Below are positions 28,952 through 38,238 of a stretch of DNA of 64,000 nt, in pieces. Every line of letters starts with the position of its first letter. Position 1 is the first letter of the stretch. This DNA is from Bifidobacterium saimiriisciurei (GTDB lineage: Bacteria > Actinomycetota > Actinomycetes > Actinomycetales > Bifidobacteriaceae), in the NCBI RefSeq assembly GCF_010667655.1, contig NZ_WHZU01000012.1, positions 33,825 through 97,824 of the forward strand. Reading direction: 5' to 3'. Both the position numbers and the translations under genes were made by a program. Under the pieces are notes generated by a model. That model made no database searches, had not been told where the DNA came from, and worked only from the letters and a program-made list of their open reading frames with translations.

Positions 28952-29940
28952 TAGTTTTCGCCTCCGCCCAGGTAAATGCTTACGACTTCGTCGTTGTTCT
29001 GAATCTCTTCAACGCTGCCTTCGGCGAGGATCTCGCCTTGATTGAGCACGGTGACGGAGTCGGCGAACTTGCGCATGAATTCCATGTCGTGTTCGACGAT
29101 GATGACCGTGCGGTTGCGGCTGCATCGCTTGAGCAGCTCGCCGGTCTGCTGCCGTTCCTCGGGGGTCATGCCGGCGACGGGCTCGTCGAGCAGCAGCAGA
29201 TGGGCGTCCTGCACGAGCAGCATGCCGATCTCGAGCCACTGCTTCTTGCCGTGCGGCAGGATGCCGGCCGGCTTGTAGGCGTCGGAGGTCAGGCCGGTGA
29301 CGTCCATCATGTACTGGATGTTCTGCGAGACGCCCTTGACCGGCCGGAACAGGTCGCGCGTCTTCTTGCGGAACCCTTCGGCCAGCTGCAGGTTCTCCAG
29401 CACCGACAGCTCTTCCACGACCGATGCGGTCTGGAAGGTTCGTCCGACACCGAGCTTGACGATGTCGTTGGGCTTCCTGCCCAGCAGCTGCTCGCCGCGG
29501 AATTTGGCGGAGCCGGTCGCCGGCGTCAGGCCGGTGATCGCGTCGATGATGGTGGTCTTGCCGGCGCCGTTCGGGCCGATGAGGAATCGCAGATCGCCAT
29601 GCTGCACCGTAAGGTTCAAGTCCTTGACGGCGACGAATCCGTCGAATTCCACATGCAGGCCCTGGATTTCGAGATAGTCGCTCCACTGGCCGCCACGGTC
29701 GTCGAGCACGGAAAGCTCGTCCTTCAAATCCTGCATGCGCTTGCGTTCGGAGACGATCTCGTCCTTCATGCGGCTGACTTCGTCGCGCATCTGTCGGGCC
29801 TCGTCGCGCAGCTGCTGTGCCTCGGCGCGAAGCTGCGCGGCATCGGAGACGTCGTTCTTCCCGGCCTCGTTGTTCTTCTCGGTCACGTCGCTCACCTCTT
29901 CCCTCGTATCGATTCCGTCGGTTCCGTCGATTCCGCTCAT
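28951..29940 (-). CDS. urtD: UrtD, urea ABC transporter ATPase with N-terminal coiled coil
   Basis: LivG-type ATPase, 329 residues. The ATPase begins near residue 88 with 'YLEIQGLHVEFDGFVAVKDL'; Walker A 'LIGPNGAGKTTIIDAITGLT', Walker B 'LLLLDEPVAGMTPEE'. Residues about 35-82 form a continuous heptad-rich coiled coil ('QQLRDEARQMRDEVSRMKDE'), an extension absent from ordinary UrtD (about 250 aa). It overlaps urtC by four bases. The extension may dimerise or anchor the ATPase; this is inference. Confidence 0.93.
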   Translation of the reverse strand: MSGIDGTDGIDTREEVSDVTEKNNEAGKNDVSDAAQLRAEAQQLRDEARQMRDEVSRMKDEIVSERKRMQDLKDELSVLDDRGGQWSDYLEIQGLHVEFDGFVAVKDLNLTVQHGDLRFLIGPNGAGKTTIIDAITGLTPATGSAKFRGEQLLGRKPNDIVKLGVGRTFQTASVVEELSVLENLQLAEGFRKKTRDLFRPVKGVSQNIQYMMDVTGLTSDAYKPAGILPHGKKQWLEIGMLLVQDAHLLLLDEPVAGMTPEERQQTGELLKRCSRNRTVIIVEHDMEFMRKFADSVTVLNQGEILAEGSVEEIQNNDEVVSIYLGGGEN

Positions 29941-31088
29941 GCTTCCACCGCTTTCGCCTCGGAGGCCACGACCGCCACGTCACCGACGGTCGAGCCGGCA
30001 CCTCCGCCGAACCTCTCCTTCAGCCACGGCCACAGGTCCTTGGCCTGGCCGAGTCCGTACGGTGCGAACGCGATGACGAGGATGAAGATGAGGCCTTCGA
30101 TGTACGTCCAGGCGGACGGATAGGCGTCCGACAGCTGCGTTTCGGCGAAGCGGATGAGCAGCGTGCCGACGACCGGGCCGAGCAGCGTGGTTCGTCCGCC
30201 GATCACCACGCCGGCGAGCATCAGGATAGACGGCGTCACGCCGATGTCGGACGGCGAGATGATGCCGACGACGGGCACGAACATCGCGCCGCCGATGCCG
30301 GCGAACATGGCTGCCAGCGAGAACGCGAAAACCTTGATGGACGCGGGGTTGTAGCCAAGGAACTTCATGCGGTTCTCCTGGTCGCGCACGCCGATGATGA
30401 GCTCGCCCATGAACGACCTGCGGATCCAGCGCACGATGAGCACCATGGCCAGCACGAGGAACGCGCAGATGTAGTAGATCATCTGCTTGTTGGCGGGGTC
30501 GGTGAGGTCGTAGCCGAAGAATCCGGAGAAGTCACTGAGGCCGTTGGCGCCGCCGGTGGTCTTGGACTGTCCGACGAGCAGCACGGAGAACGCCGCGACC
30601 AGCGCCTGCGAAAGAATCGCGAAGTAGGCGCCGCGCACGCCGCGTCCGAACACGAGGATGCCAAGCACGGCGGCGACCGCGCCGGGGACGACGGCCACGC
30701 CGATCACGGCGACGACGGGATTGCGGAACAGGTCCCAGAATCCCGGCAGGTCGGTGATGCCGTACTGCGCCATGAAGTCGGGCACCTGGCCGGGGCCAAG
30801 CTCCTCGAGTTTCAGATGAATGGCCATCACGTATGCGCCGAGGCCGAAGAACAGGCCCTGTCCCAGCGTCAGCATGCCGCCCTGGCCCCAGGCCAGTCCG
30901 ATGCCGACGGCCACCATCGCATAGCACAGGTACTTCGACAGCAGACCGAGGCTGTAGCCGCTCAACACGGCCGGCATGAGGAAGATCAACGCCACGGTGA
31001 CGACGATTCCCACCCATACACGATATTTTTCGAATACGGCGCCAGCCGACTTGTCGCTGCCGATGCCCTGAACGATACCGTTGCTCAT
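29937..31088 (-). CDS. urtC: UrtC, urea ABC transporter permease
   Basis: A 383-residue LivM-type permease with about ten membrane segments. Typical features are 'LLSKYLCYAMVAVGIGLAWG', 'QGGMLTLGQGLFFGLGAYVM', 'KFLGYNPASIKVFAFSLAAM' and 'VVIGGRTTLLGPVVGTLLIR'. It pairs with UrtB to form the channel. It overlaps urtD by four bases and follows urtB by 15 bp. Confidence 0.93.
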   Translation of the reverse strand: MSNGIVQGIGSDKSAGAVFEKYRVWVGIVVTVALIFLMPAVLSGYSLGLLSKYLCYAMVAVGIGLAWGQGGMLTLGQGLFFGLGAYVMAIHLKLEELGPGQVPDFMAQYGITDLPGFWDLFRNPVVAVIGVAVVPGAVAAVLGILVFGRGVRGAYFAILSQALVAAFSVLLVGQSKTTGGANGLSDFSGFFGYDLTDPANKQMIYYICAFLVLAMVLIVRWIRRSFMGELIIGVRDQENRMKFLGYNPASIKVFAFSLAAMFAGIGGAMFVPVVGIISPSDIGVTPSILMLAGVVIGGRTTLLGPVVGTLLIRFAETQLSDAYPSAWTYIEGLIFILVIAFAPYGLGQAKDLWPWLKERFGGGAGSTVGDVAVVASEAKAVEA

Positions 31089-31103
31089 TGCAATCCCCTT
31101 CCC

Positions 31104-31988
31104 TTACGCCAGATTCCTAGAACGGATGGCCACAAGGCCCTGCGGGCGGAACTGCAGGAAGATGACCACGATGAGGAACACCGACATCTGCGCGATGGAC
31201 GACGACGTGGGCAGTTCGACGGCCGACTGGCACAGGCCGAGCACAAACGACGCGATCACGGCGCCCTTGAGCTGGCCGACGCCGCCGGCGACGACCACGA
31301 GGAACGCCTGCACGATGAACGAGGTTCCGAAGTTGTAGCTGATGGAGTTCAGCAGGCTCAGTGCCACGCCGGCCACGCCGGCGATGCCCGAGCCGATGAA
31401 GAACGTCACATGGTCGACGGCCTTGGTGGAGATGCCCGACACCTCGGCGAGGTCGCGGTTCTCGGAGGTCGCGCGAATCTGGCGTCCCAGCGGCGTGAGC
31501 TTCAGCACTGCGTACAACGCCGCCACGCACACGATGGCCAGGATGAAGATGAACAGTCGGGCGGCCGGGAAGCTGTAGCCGAAGATGGTCACCGGCTTGG
31601 TCAGCGCCTCGGGGGCCTGCGCATACACGCCGGTCGAGCCGAAGATGTCACGCGCGACTTGCTGCAATACCAGCGAGACGCCGAACGTCACGAGCAGCGT
31701 GTCCAACGGCCTGGTGCGCATGCGTTCGAGCAGCAGCACATCGAGCAGCAGGCCCAGCAGGCCGGCCACCACGAATCCGACGACCAGCGCGAGCGCCAGC
31801 GACGCCGCGTTGCCACCGATGAGCGAGCTCATCACGTAGGCCGTGTAGGCGCCGGCCATCATGAACTCGCCGTGGGCGTTGTTGATGACGCCCATCTGGC
31901 CGAAGGTCAGCGACAGGCCGAGCGCGGCCAGCAGCAGAATCGATCCGTTCGACAATCCCGCGACTATCTGCGGAAACAACATATTCAT
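31104..31988 (-). CDS. urtB: UrtB, urea ABC transporter permease
   Basis: A 294-residue LivH-type permease. The N-terminus 'QIVAGLSNGSILLLAALGLS' and 'GQMGVINNAHGEFMMAGAYT' are UrtB signatures, followed by 'GRQIRATSENRDLAEVSGIS'. The start at 31988 follows GAGGAA at proper spacing; a longer frame upstream adds Arg/Pro-rich residues overlapping the leader and is rejected. Confidence 0.93.
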   Translation of the reverse strand: MNMLFPQIVAGLSNGSILLLAALGLSLTFGQMGVINNAHGEFMMAGAYTAYVMSSLIGGNAASLALALVVGFVVAGLLGLLLDVLLLERMRTRPLDTLLVTFGVSLVLQQVARDIFGSTGVYAQAPEALTKPVTIFGYSFPAARLFIFILAIVCVAALYAVLKLTPLGRQIRATSENRDLAEVSGISTKAVDHVTFFIGSGIAGVAGVALSLLNSISYNFGTSFIVQAFLVVVAGGVGQLKGAVIASFVLGLCQSAVELPTSSSIAQMSVFLIVVIFLQFRPQGLVAIRSRNLA

Positions 31989-32013
31989 AGCGGTTCCTCT
32001 CCTTGGCTCCCGA

Positions 32014-33327
32014 TCACTCGCCGGACCCGTCCGAACCGGACGTGCTGGCGCTGAGGCTCTTCGCCCAGTCATAGGTCTTCAGATACGGGTCGGGCGCGAT
32101 GGGCCCGTCGGACTTCCATACGGTGTGGATCAGCTTGTCGGAGCCGATCTTGCCGATGTACGACGTCTTGTAGATGTGGTGGTTCTTGCCGTCGACCTTC
32201 ACCTGGCCTTCGGGGGCGTCGAACGTGACGCCGTCGGCCGCGGCCTTGACCTTGTCCACGTCGAACGACTTGGCCTTCTCGACCATCTTCTTCCACAGGT
32301 ACACGGACGTGTACGCGGATTCCATTGGGTCGGAGGTCGGTCGGCTTTCGCCATACTTGGCCTTGAAGTTCTTCACGAACTTCTTGTTCTCGGGGTTGTC
32401 GAGCGTCTGATAGTAGTTCCAGGCGGTCAGCTGGTCCTTGACGTTGTCGACGCCGATCGAGGCGACCTCCTCCTCGGCGATGGACATCGAGATGACCGGC
32501 ACCTTGTCGGCGGAAAGGCCGGAGGCCTTGTATTCCTTGAAGAACGCGACGTTGGAGTCGCCGTTCAGCGTGTTCACGACGGCGTCGGCACCGGAGAACT
32601 TGAGCTTGTTGACGATGGTGGTGAAGTCGGTCGATCCCATCGGGGTGTATTCCTCGCCGACGACCTCCATGCCGTTGCCTTCGGCGTAGGCCTTGACCAC
32701 GCGGTTGGCGGTCTGTGGGAACACGTAGTCGGATCCGACGAGGAACAGCTTTTTATGGCCCTGCTCCTTGAGGTAGTCGAGCGCGGGAACGATCTGCTGG
32801 TTCGGGGCGGCGCCGGAGTAGAAGATGTTCGGCGAGGATTCCATGCCCTCGTATTGCAGCGGATAGAACAGCAGCGCGTTGTCCTCCTCGAAGACCGGCA
32901 GCATGGCCTTGCGCGAGCTGGACGTCCAGCCGCCGAACACGGCGGCGACGCACTGCTTTTCGATGAGCGTGCGGGCCTTTTCGGCGAACGTGGCGGGCTC
33001 GGACTTGCCGTCCTGCTGTTCGATCTGGATCTGCTTGCCGAGCACACCGCCGTCCGCGTTTATCTCGTCGACGGCCATGTGCAGCGAATCGCTGACGGTT
33101 TTCTCGGAGATGGCCATCGTTCCGGAAAGCGAGTTCACGAAACCGACCTTGATGGTGTTGCCCGACGTGTCCACGCACGACGTGGCCGAGGCGTTCGACG
33201 CCGAGCTCTTGTCGAGGGCCTCCTTTTCGGCGACGGTGCGTCCCCATCCGCAGCCGCCGAGGCCCATGATCGCGGCGACCGCGAGGGCCGCCGCTCCGGC
33301 GCGCAACGCTAGTGATGTTCTGCCCAT
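32014..33327 (-). CDS. urtA: UrtA, urea-binding lipoprotein
   Basis: The 437-residue extracellular binding component. A lipoprotein signal peptide ends in the lipobox 'MGLGGC'. Mature motifs are those of UrtA/AmiC-type binding proteins: 'KVGFVNSLSGTMAISEKTVS', 'LHMAVDEINADGGVLGKQIQ', 'AAVFGGWTSSSRKAMLPVFE', 'YEGMESSPNIFYSGAAPNQQ'. It is the first gene of the operon, with GGGGAGAGG upstream of the ATG. Nitrogen-limitation control is usual for the family, but no operator was recognised. Confidence 0.95.
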   Translation of the reverse strand: MGRTSLALRAGAAALAVAAIMGLGGCGWGRTVAEKEALDKSSASNASATSCVDTSGNTIKVGFVNSLSGTMAISEKTVSDSLHMAVDEINADGGVLGKQIQIEQQDGKSEPATFAEKARTLIEKQCVAAVFGGWTSSSRKAMLPVFEEDNALLFYPLQYEGMESSPNIFYSGAAPNQQIVPALDYLKEQGHKKLFLVGSDYVFPQTANRVVKAYAEGNGMEVVGEEYTPMGSTDFTTIVNKLKFSGADAVVNTLNGDSNVAFFKEYKASGLSADKVPVISMSIAEEEVASIGVDNVKDQLTAWNYYQTLDNPENKKFVKNFKAKYGESRPTSDPMESAYTSVYLWKKMVEKAKSFDVDKVKAAADGVTFDAPEGQVKVDGKNHHIYKTSYIGKIGSDKLIHTVWKSDGPIAPDPYLKTYDWAKSLSASTSGSDGSGE

Positions 33328-33468
33328 GCGTTCCTCTCCCCTTTACCCTATGAATGCAACAGGGAACAGCATGGCAACGTTCGGCATCGAACGTGTTGCC
33401 CGATTATTTCGATTCCGTCTCGAAGATGACGGGCAGGTTACAGAGTGTGACGCAGACTCCATATATAC

Positions 33469-33510
33469 GCAACGTCCCGTCCGGAATGTTGAGTCCGGAC
33501 GGGACGTTGC
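33469..33510 (-). terminator. Perfect 17-bp hairpin after the DAACS transporter gene
   Basis: GCAACGTCCCGTCCGGA pairs with TCCGGACGGGACGTTGC around an 8-nt loop, 35 bp past the stop of the minus-strand transporter gene. Confidence 0.7.
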
Positions 33511-33544
33511 GATTGCTATTGGTTTCGGCCGCTACGTCGATGAT

Positions 33545-35083
33545 TTATTCGGCGTTTTTGGACGAACCCGCCTTGGACGGCAGACGCACGCCGCACAGGT
33601 CCTCGCCCTGGCCGGCGAGCACCGCGCCCGGCGTGAGCTCAAGCGGGTTCGACGACGTGGCGGCGAACACGGACGCGGCGGACGTGGATGCGGCGGATGC
33701 GTTCGCGGATTCGGATTCGAGTGCGGCGGCGCCACGGGCGGCCTCGATCGCATCCTCCTCGGTCTCCACGAACTCCTTGCGCTGGTAGTAGAGGTCCTCG
33801 TCCAGCTGGTTCTCGCTCGCCGCCACGGCCACGGCCGTGTTGGCGGCGCCGGCCACGTTGAGCGCGGTGCGGCCCATGTCCACGATTTGCGAGATCGGCT
33901 GCGTGATGGCGATGAACGGCACCGGCAGGCCGGCCGCGGCGAACAGCGAGGTGGCGGTGATGGTGGCGGTACCGGGCACGCCCACCGTGCCGATGGATAC
34001 GAGCAGCGCCAGCACCACGAGGAAGCCGTACTGCGCGGGCGAGTAATCCAGGCCCTGCGCGTTCACGGCGAACACGGCGAGCAGCACGGGCCACACACCG
34101 GCGCAGCCGGGCATGCCGAGGTTGGCGCCGATGCCGGCCACGAACGACGCGATGTCGCCGGGCACGCCCGCACTGCGCAGCTGACGCACGGTCACCGGAA
34201 TCGTGCCGATGCTGCTTTCGGAGGTGAACGCCACCACGCCGGCGGTCCAGAACGTCTTGAAGAAGTACACCGGGTTGAGGCGGGTCACGCCGGCCAGCAC
34301 GAGCGGCTGCACCACGAACAGCTGCAGCGCCATGGCGATGTACGCCACCAGCAGCACCACGAGCAACGGCAGCAGGGCCGCCACGTCGCTGCCGCTCACG
34401 GCCGCGGCGATGAGCGAGAGCACGGCGTAGGGCGTGAAGCCGACCACGATCTGCGTGGCGCGTGAAAGCACCACGTTGCCAGCGTCGATGAACGCCTTGA
34501 ACGGCGCGATGGCCGCGCGGGCCTTGTCGGTGGCGCCGGCGGCGTTATAGGCCACGGCCACCAGGATGGCGAAGATCACCACGGGAACCACCTGGTTCTC
34601 GGACCAGTTCGCGGCCAGGTTCGTGGGGAACAGGTTCACGATGGTGTCGAGCACGGCCGGCACCTCGCGCTGCTGGTAATCGGTGGGCAGCGTGTACTGG
34701 AACCCCTTGCCGATGCCGAACGCAAGCGACAGGGCGAGCGTGATCGCCGCCGCCGTGAACGTGTTGAGCAGCAGCAGGAACACGGCCTTGATGCCGATGT
34801 TCTTCAGTCGGATGGATTCCCCGAGGTTGGTGATGCTGGCGATGATGCTGAACAGCAGCAGCGGCACCACGATGGCGGAGATCACGTTGGACCACACGGT
34901 GCCGAACGCGGCCACGTAGTCGGTGTGCCCCTTGAACAGCACGCCCATGCCGATGCCCAGCGCGGTGGCGAGCAGCACACGCGCGGTGAATCCGGCCTTC
35001 TTCTTCACGCTCAGCAGTCCAAGTCCCGCGAACAGGACGACGGTGACGCCGAGCGCCACCCAGTTGAGTGCGATGTCTGACAT
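33545..35083 (-). CDS. DAACS-family symporter (possibly cystine, TcyP-like)
   Basis: A 512-residue sodium/proton-coupled amino acid or dicarboxylate symporter with about eight membrane helices. Conserved segments are 'NVISAIVVPLLLFSIIASIT', 'VAFTSESSIGTIPVTVRQLR' (the serine-rich re-entrant loop), 'GANLGMPGCAGVWPVLLAVF' and 'GVPGTATITATSLFAAAGLP'. The 'GCAGVWPVL' form is closer to cystine transporters of the TcyP group than to glutamate or succinate carriers, which would fit the sulfur genes nearby; substrate remains a guess. The Ala/Ser-rich C-terminal tail of about 80 residues is unusual. The start at 35083 excludes 20 residues read from the leader. Confidence 0.85.
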   Translation of the reverse strand: MSDIALNWVALGVTVVLFAGLGLLSVKKKAGFTARVLLATALGIGMGVLFKGHTDYVAAFGTVWSNVISAIVVPLLLFSIIASITNLGESIRLKNIGIKAVFLLLLNTFTAAAITLALSLAFGIGKGFQYTLPTDYQQREVPAVLDTIVNLFPTNLAANWSENQVVPVVIFAILVAVAYNAAGATDKARAAIAPFKAFIDAGNVVLSRATQIVVGFTPYAVLSLIAAAVSGSDVAALLPLLVVLLVAYIAMALQLFVVQPLVLAGVTRLNPVYFFKTFWTAGVVAFTSESSIGTIPVTVRQLRSAGVPGDIASFVAGIGANLGMPGCAGVWPVLLAVFAVNAQGLDYSPAQYGFLVVLALLVSIGTVGVPGTATITATSLFAAAGLPVPFIAITQPISQIVDMGRTALNVAGAANTAVAVAASENQLDEDLYYQRKEFVETEEDAIEAARGAAALESESANASAASTSAASVFAATSSNPLELTPGAVLAGQGEDLCGVRLPSKAGSSKNAE

Positions 35084-35325
35084 TGCCTCGATATTCCCCT
35101 CGTATATATTCTGCGAAAAATTACAATTCAGCGATTCGGACAAAATACCATACCGTCTTCCGATATCGCCGCCGGCTATAAACCGTCCATCTTGCGAGGT
35201 ACTGTTAGAACGTTCAAATCGACATGACGAATATGCGTTCCACTATCGCGACCAACACTTGCGACACCGACGTCAGTATTGGATTGCGCGACGAACACAC
35301 GAATCGATGATGAAAGGGGACGTCA

Positions 35326-37149
35326 ATGACGGCGAACAACGAGCATGACGACTGGTGGAAGCAGGCGGTGGTCTATCAGGTCTACCCCCGCAGCTTCAAG
35401 GACATGAACGGCGACGGCCTCGGCGACATCGCCGGTGTGACCGACCGCATGGACTATCTCAGGGAGCTCGGCGTCGACGCCATCTGGCTGTCGCCGTTCT
35501 ACCCGTCCGAACTGCATGACGGCGGCTACGACGTCATCGACTATCGCAACGTCGACCCGCGCCTCGGCACGATGGACGATTTCGACGCGATGGTCGCCGC
35601 CGCGCATACGGCCGGCATCAAGGTCGTCGTCGACATCGTGCCGAACCATACGGCCGACAAGCACGTATGGTTCCAGGAGGCGCTGGCCGCAGGACGCGGC
35701 TCGGCCGCCCGCGAGCGCTATATCTTCCGCGAGGGCCGCGGCGAGCACGGCGAGATCCCGCCGAACGACTGGGAGTCGATCTTCGGCGGACCGGCGTGGG
35801 AGCGCGTGGATGACGGCCAGTGGTATCTGCATCTGTTCGCCAAGCAGCAGCCGGACCTCAACTGGAAGAACCCGGAGGTGCACGAGGAGTTCCTCAAGAC
35901 GCTGCGCTTCTGGTCGGACCATGGCACGGACGGCTTCCGCGTGGACGTGGCGCATGGCATGGCGAAGGACCTGGAGTCGAAGCCGCTGGAGGAGCTTGGC
36001 CATTGGTCCACGCTGGACCAGTTCAATCCGAACGGCGACAATCCGCTGTTCGACCGCGCCGAGGTGCACGACATCTATCGCGAGTGGCGCAAGGTGTTCA
36101 ACGAGTACGATCCGCCGCGCTTTGCGGTCGCCGAGGCGTGGATCGCGCCGGAGCATCAGGCGCTGTACGCCTCGCCGGACGAATTGGGCCAGGTGTTCAA
36201 TTTCGAGTTCGCGAAGGCGGATTGGGATTGCGCTGCGATGCGCGCGGCCATCGAGGAGGGCCTGGCTTCGGCGGACCGTTCCGGATCTACGACCACGTGG
36301 GTGATGAACAATCATGATGTGCCACGTTCGGCGAGCCGCTACGCACTGCCGCAGGTGAAGACGCACGTGTATCACCAGATGGCGCAGGCGTGGCTGCTGC
36401 GCAACGGCGACCTGTTCGACGAGGACCGCGAGCTGGGCACGCGTCGTGCGCGCGCGGCGGCGCTGATGGAGCTTGGCCTGCCGGGTGCGGCCTATATCTA
36501 TCAGGGCGAGGAGCTGGGCCTGTTCGAGGTGGCGAATATTCCGTGGGACCGTCTGGAGGACCCGTATTCGCGCACGAGCCGCCATCAGTTCGCGGTGAAG
36601 GGACGCGACGGCTGCCGTGTGCCGCTGCCGTGGACGGCGTCGGACGAGCCGTCGCTGGCCGCGTGGAGCGACGAGAAGATCGGCAGCAGTGACGACAGCA
36701 ACGCGGACGGCCGCAACGCGAGCCTGTGGAAGTTCGGCGACGGCCGGACCGGTACGTTCGGGTTCTCGCCGGCCGGCTCGAAGGCGGAGCCGCATCTGCC
36801 GCAGCCGCTGTGGTTCAAGGATTTCGCGGCCGACACGGAGGACGCCGACGCCGATTCCATGCTGAACCTGTATCGTGCGGCATTGGCGCTGCGCCAGGAG
36901 CTGCTCACCCCGACCGGCGACATCGGCCTCGCATGGCTGGATGACGAGGTGGGCGCCGGTGCGGATGCGGCCGCGCGCACGGCGATCGCCTATTCGCGCC
37001 CGACCACGGACGGCCGCCGGTTCGCCAGCATCACCAACTTCGCCGCCGAACCGCTCGCGCTGCCGGCAGGCGAGGTGAAGCTCGCGTCCGCCCCGCTGGT
37101 GGATGGCCGTCTGCCGCAGGACGCCACCGCCTGGCTCCTGCTGGAGTAG
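35326..37149 (+). CDS. Alpha-glucosidase (GH13, bifidobacterial AglA/AglB type)
   Basis: A 607-residue cytosolic alpha-glucosidase acting on alpha-1,4/1,6-linked gluco-oligosaccharides. GH13 motifs in order: 'AVVYQVYPRSFKDMNGDGLG', region I 'DIVPNHTADKH', region II 'DGFRVDVAHGM' (Asp nucleophile), region III 'AVAEAWIAPEH' (Glu), region IV 'MNNHDVPRS'. AAAGGGG precedes the ATG. It is divergent from the symporter gene across 242 bp that hold no further gene. Single-gene unit; no transporter is attached. Confidence 0.92.
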   Translation: MTANNEHDDWWKQAVVYQVYPRSFKDMNGDGLGDIAGVTDRMDYLRELGVDAIWLSPFYPSELHDGGYDVIDYRNVDPRLGTMDDFDAMVAAAHTAGIKVVVDIVPNHTADKHVWFQEALAAGRGSAARERYIFREGRGEHGEIPPNDWESIFGGPAWERVDDGQWYLHLFAKQQPDLNWKNPEVHEEFLKTLRFWSDHGTDGFRVDVAHGMAKDLESKPLEELGHWSTLDQFNPNGDNPLFDRAEVHDIYREWRKVFNEYDPPRFAVAEAWIAPEHQALYASPDELGQVFNFEFAKADWDCAAMRAAIEEGLASADRSGSTTTWVMNNHDVPRSASRYALPQVKTHVYHQMAQAWLLRNGDLFDEDRELGTRRARAAALMELGLPGAAYIYQGEELGLFEVANIPWDRLEDPYSRTSRHQFAVKGRDGCRVPLPWTASDEPSLAAWSDEKIGSSDDSNADGRNASLWKFGDGRTGTFGFSPAGSKAEPHLPQPLWFKDFAADTEDADADSMLNLYRAALALRQELLTPTGDIGLAWLDDEVGAGADAAARTAIAYSRPTTDGRRFASITNFAAEPLALPAGEVKLASAPLVDGRLPQDATAWLLLE

Positions 37150-37175
37150 GCATAACTTTTCCCTATAGCCGCACG

Positions 37176-37227
37176 GCTCCTCGTCCATCGCCCAAATGTT
37201 ATAGTGGGGCTCGCTTGGACGAGGAGC
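37176..37227. promoter_or_regulatory. Inverted repeat spanning the hemC promoter and ribosome site
   Basis: GCTCCTCGTCCA (37176-37187) and TGGACGAGGAGC (37216-37227) are perfect 12-bp arms 28 bp apart. The loop contains a -10-like TATAGT (37200-37205) and the right arm contains the hemC ribosome site GAGGAG. It may be a repressor operator around the promoter, or a translation-blocking hairpin in transcripts reading through from the alpha-glucosidase gene. Confidence 0.5.
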
Positions 37228-37231
37228 TTGC

Positions 37232-38143
37232 ATGACACACGTATTTCGGGTCGGTACCCGCAAAAGCCGGTTGGCGCTGCGCCAGACCGAGCTCATCATC
37301 GACGCCCTGCGCGAGCGTCATCCCGAATGCGAGTTCATCGTCAGGCCGATCGTCACCCAGGGCGACCGCGACCTGAATTCCAGTCTGCAGAAGATCGGCG
37401 GCAAGGGCGTGTTCGTCAAGGAGATCGAACGCGAACTGCTTGACGGCACCATCGATTTCGCCGCCCACAGCCTCAAGGACGTGCAGCCCGTGCTGCCGGA
37501 ATCGTTGACGCTCGGCTGTTTTCCCAAGCGTGACTCCCCGTTCGACTGTCTGATTTCCGCACGGCCGTTCTCCGGCATCGATGATTTGCCGCAGGGCGCC
37601 CGCATCGGCACGAACAGCCTGCGACGTCAGGCGCAGATTCTGCGGCTGCGGCCCGATATCGTCATCGTGCCGATTCGCGGCAATGTGGAGACCCGTCTGC
37701 ACAAAATCGAAACCGAGCATCTTGACGGCGTTATTCTCGCCGAAGCCGGATTGAACCGTCTGCGCCCGGATCTGAGCGGATATCACCGTCTGTCGCTGCG
37801 CGATGTGATTCTGCCGGCGGCAGGCCAGGGCGCGATGACCGTGGAATGCCGAGCCGACGACGCCGATACACTGACGATGCTCGCCTCCGTCGACGATGAT
37901 GCCACCCGCGCCGCCGTACATGCCGAACGCGAGTTCATGACCGCGCTCGGCGGAAGCTGCACGTTCCCCATCGGCGCATACGCACGTTACGAAAGCAATC
38001 AACTCACATTTGACGGCCTGGTGGCGTCCGCCGACGGCCGCCATTGCTTCACCCGCCATCTCACGGGAACGGCGGCCGACCATCTCGGCAAGCAGGCCGC
38101 CGAATCACTGATCTCCGCCGGCGCCCTCACCTATTTACAGTAG
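37232..38143 (+). CDS. hemC: Porphobilinogen deaminase (hydroxymethylbilane synthase)
   Basis: HemC polymerises four porphobilinogens to hydroxymethylbilane. The 303-residue protein has 'VGTRKSRLALRQTELIIDAL', 'KDVQPVLPE', 'IGTNSLRRQAQILRLRPD', 'IRGNVETRLHK', 'ILPAAGQGAMTVECR' and the dipyrromethane cofactor cysteine Cys243 in 'GGSCTFPIGAYA'. GAGGAG lies five bases before the ATG. First gene of the tetrapyrrole group; siroheme for sulfite reductase is the likely purpose. Confidence 0.95.
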   Translation: MTHVFRVGTRKSRLALRQTELIIDALRERHPECEFIVRPIVTQGDRDLNSSLQKIGGKGVFVKEIERELLDGTIDFAAHSLKDVQPVLPESLTLGCFPKRDSPFDCLISARPFSGIDDLPQGARIGTNSLRRQAQILRLRPDIVIVPIRGNVETRLHKIETEHLDGVILAEAGLNRLRPDLSGYHRLSLRDVILPAAGQGAMTVECRADDADTLTMLASVDDDATRAAVHAEREFMTALGGSCTFPIGAYARYESNQLTFDGLVASADGRHCFTRHLTGTAADHLGKQAAESLISAGALTYLQ

Positions 38144-38170
38144 CCATTTCACCCCGAACCATTCAGCCCC

Positions 38171-38224
38171 GGCTCCCCTCAAGATTGAGGGGAGCCGTCG
38201 GCAAAGCCGACTGAGGGGAGTTGA
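38171..38224 (+). repeat. CTCCCCTC/GAGGGGAG intergenic repeat, copy 1
   Basis: A roughly 54-bp unit: CTCCCCTC, a short loop, GAGGGGAG, then a GTCGGC-AAA-GCCGAC hairpin, then a second GAGGGGAG. Near-identical units occur at 50451, 53193 and 54443, all in the same orientation. Here it lies between convergent hemC and the precorrin-2 dehydrogenase gene and may act as a terminator. Confidence 0.9.
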
Positions 38225-38238
38225 CACAGACTGCAAAA

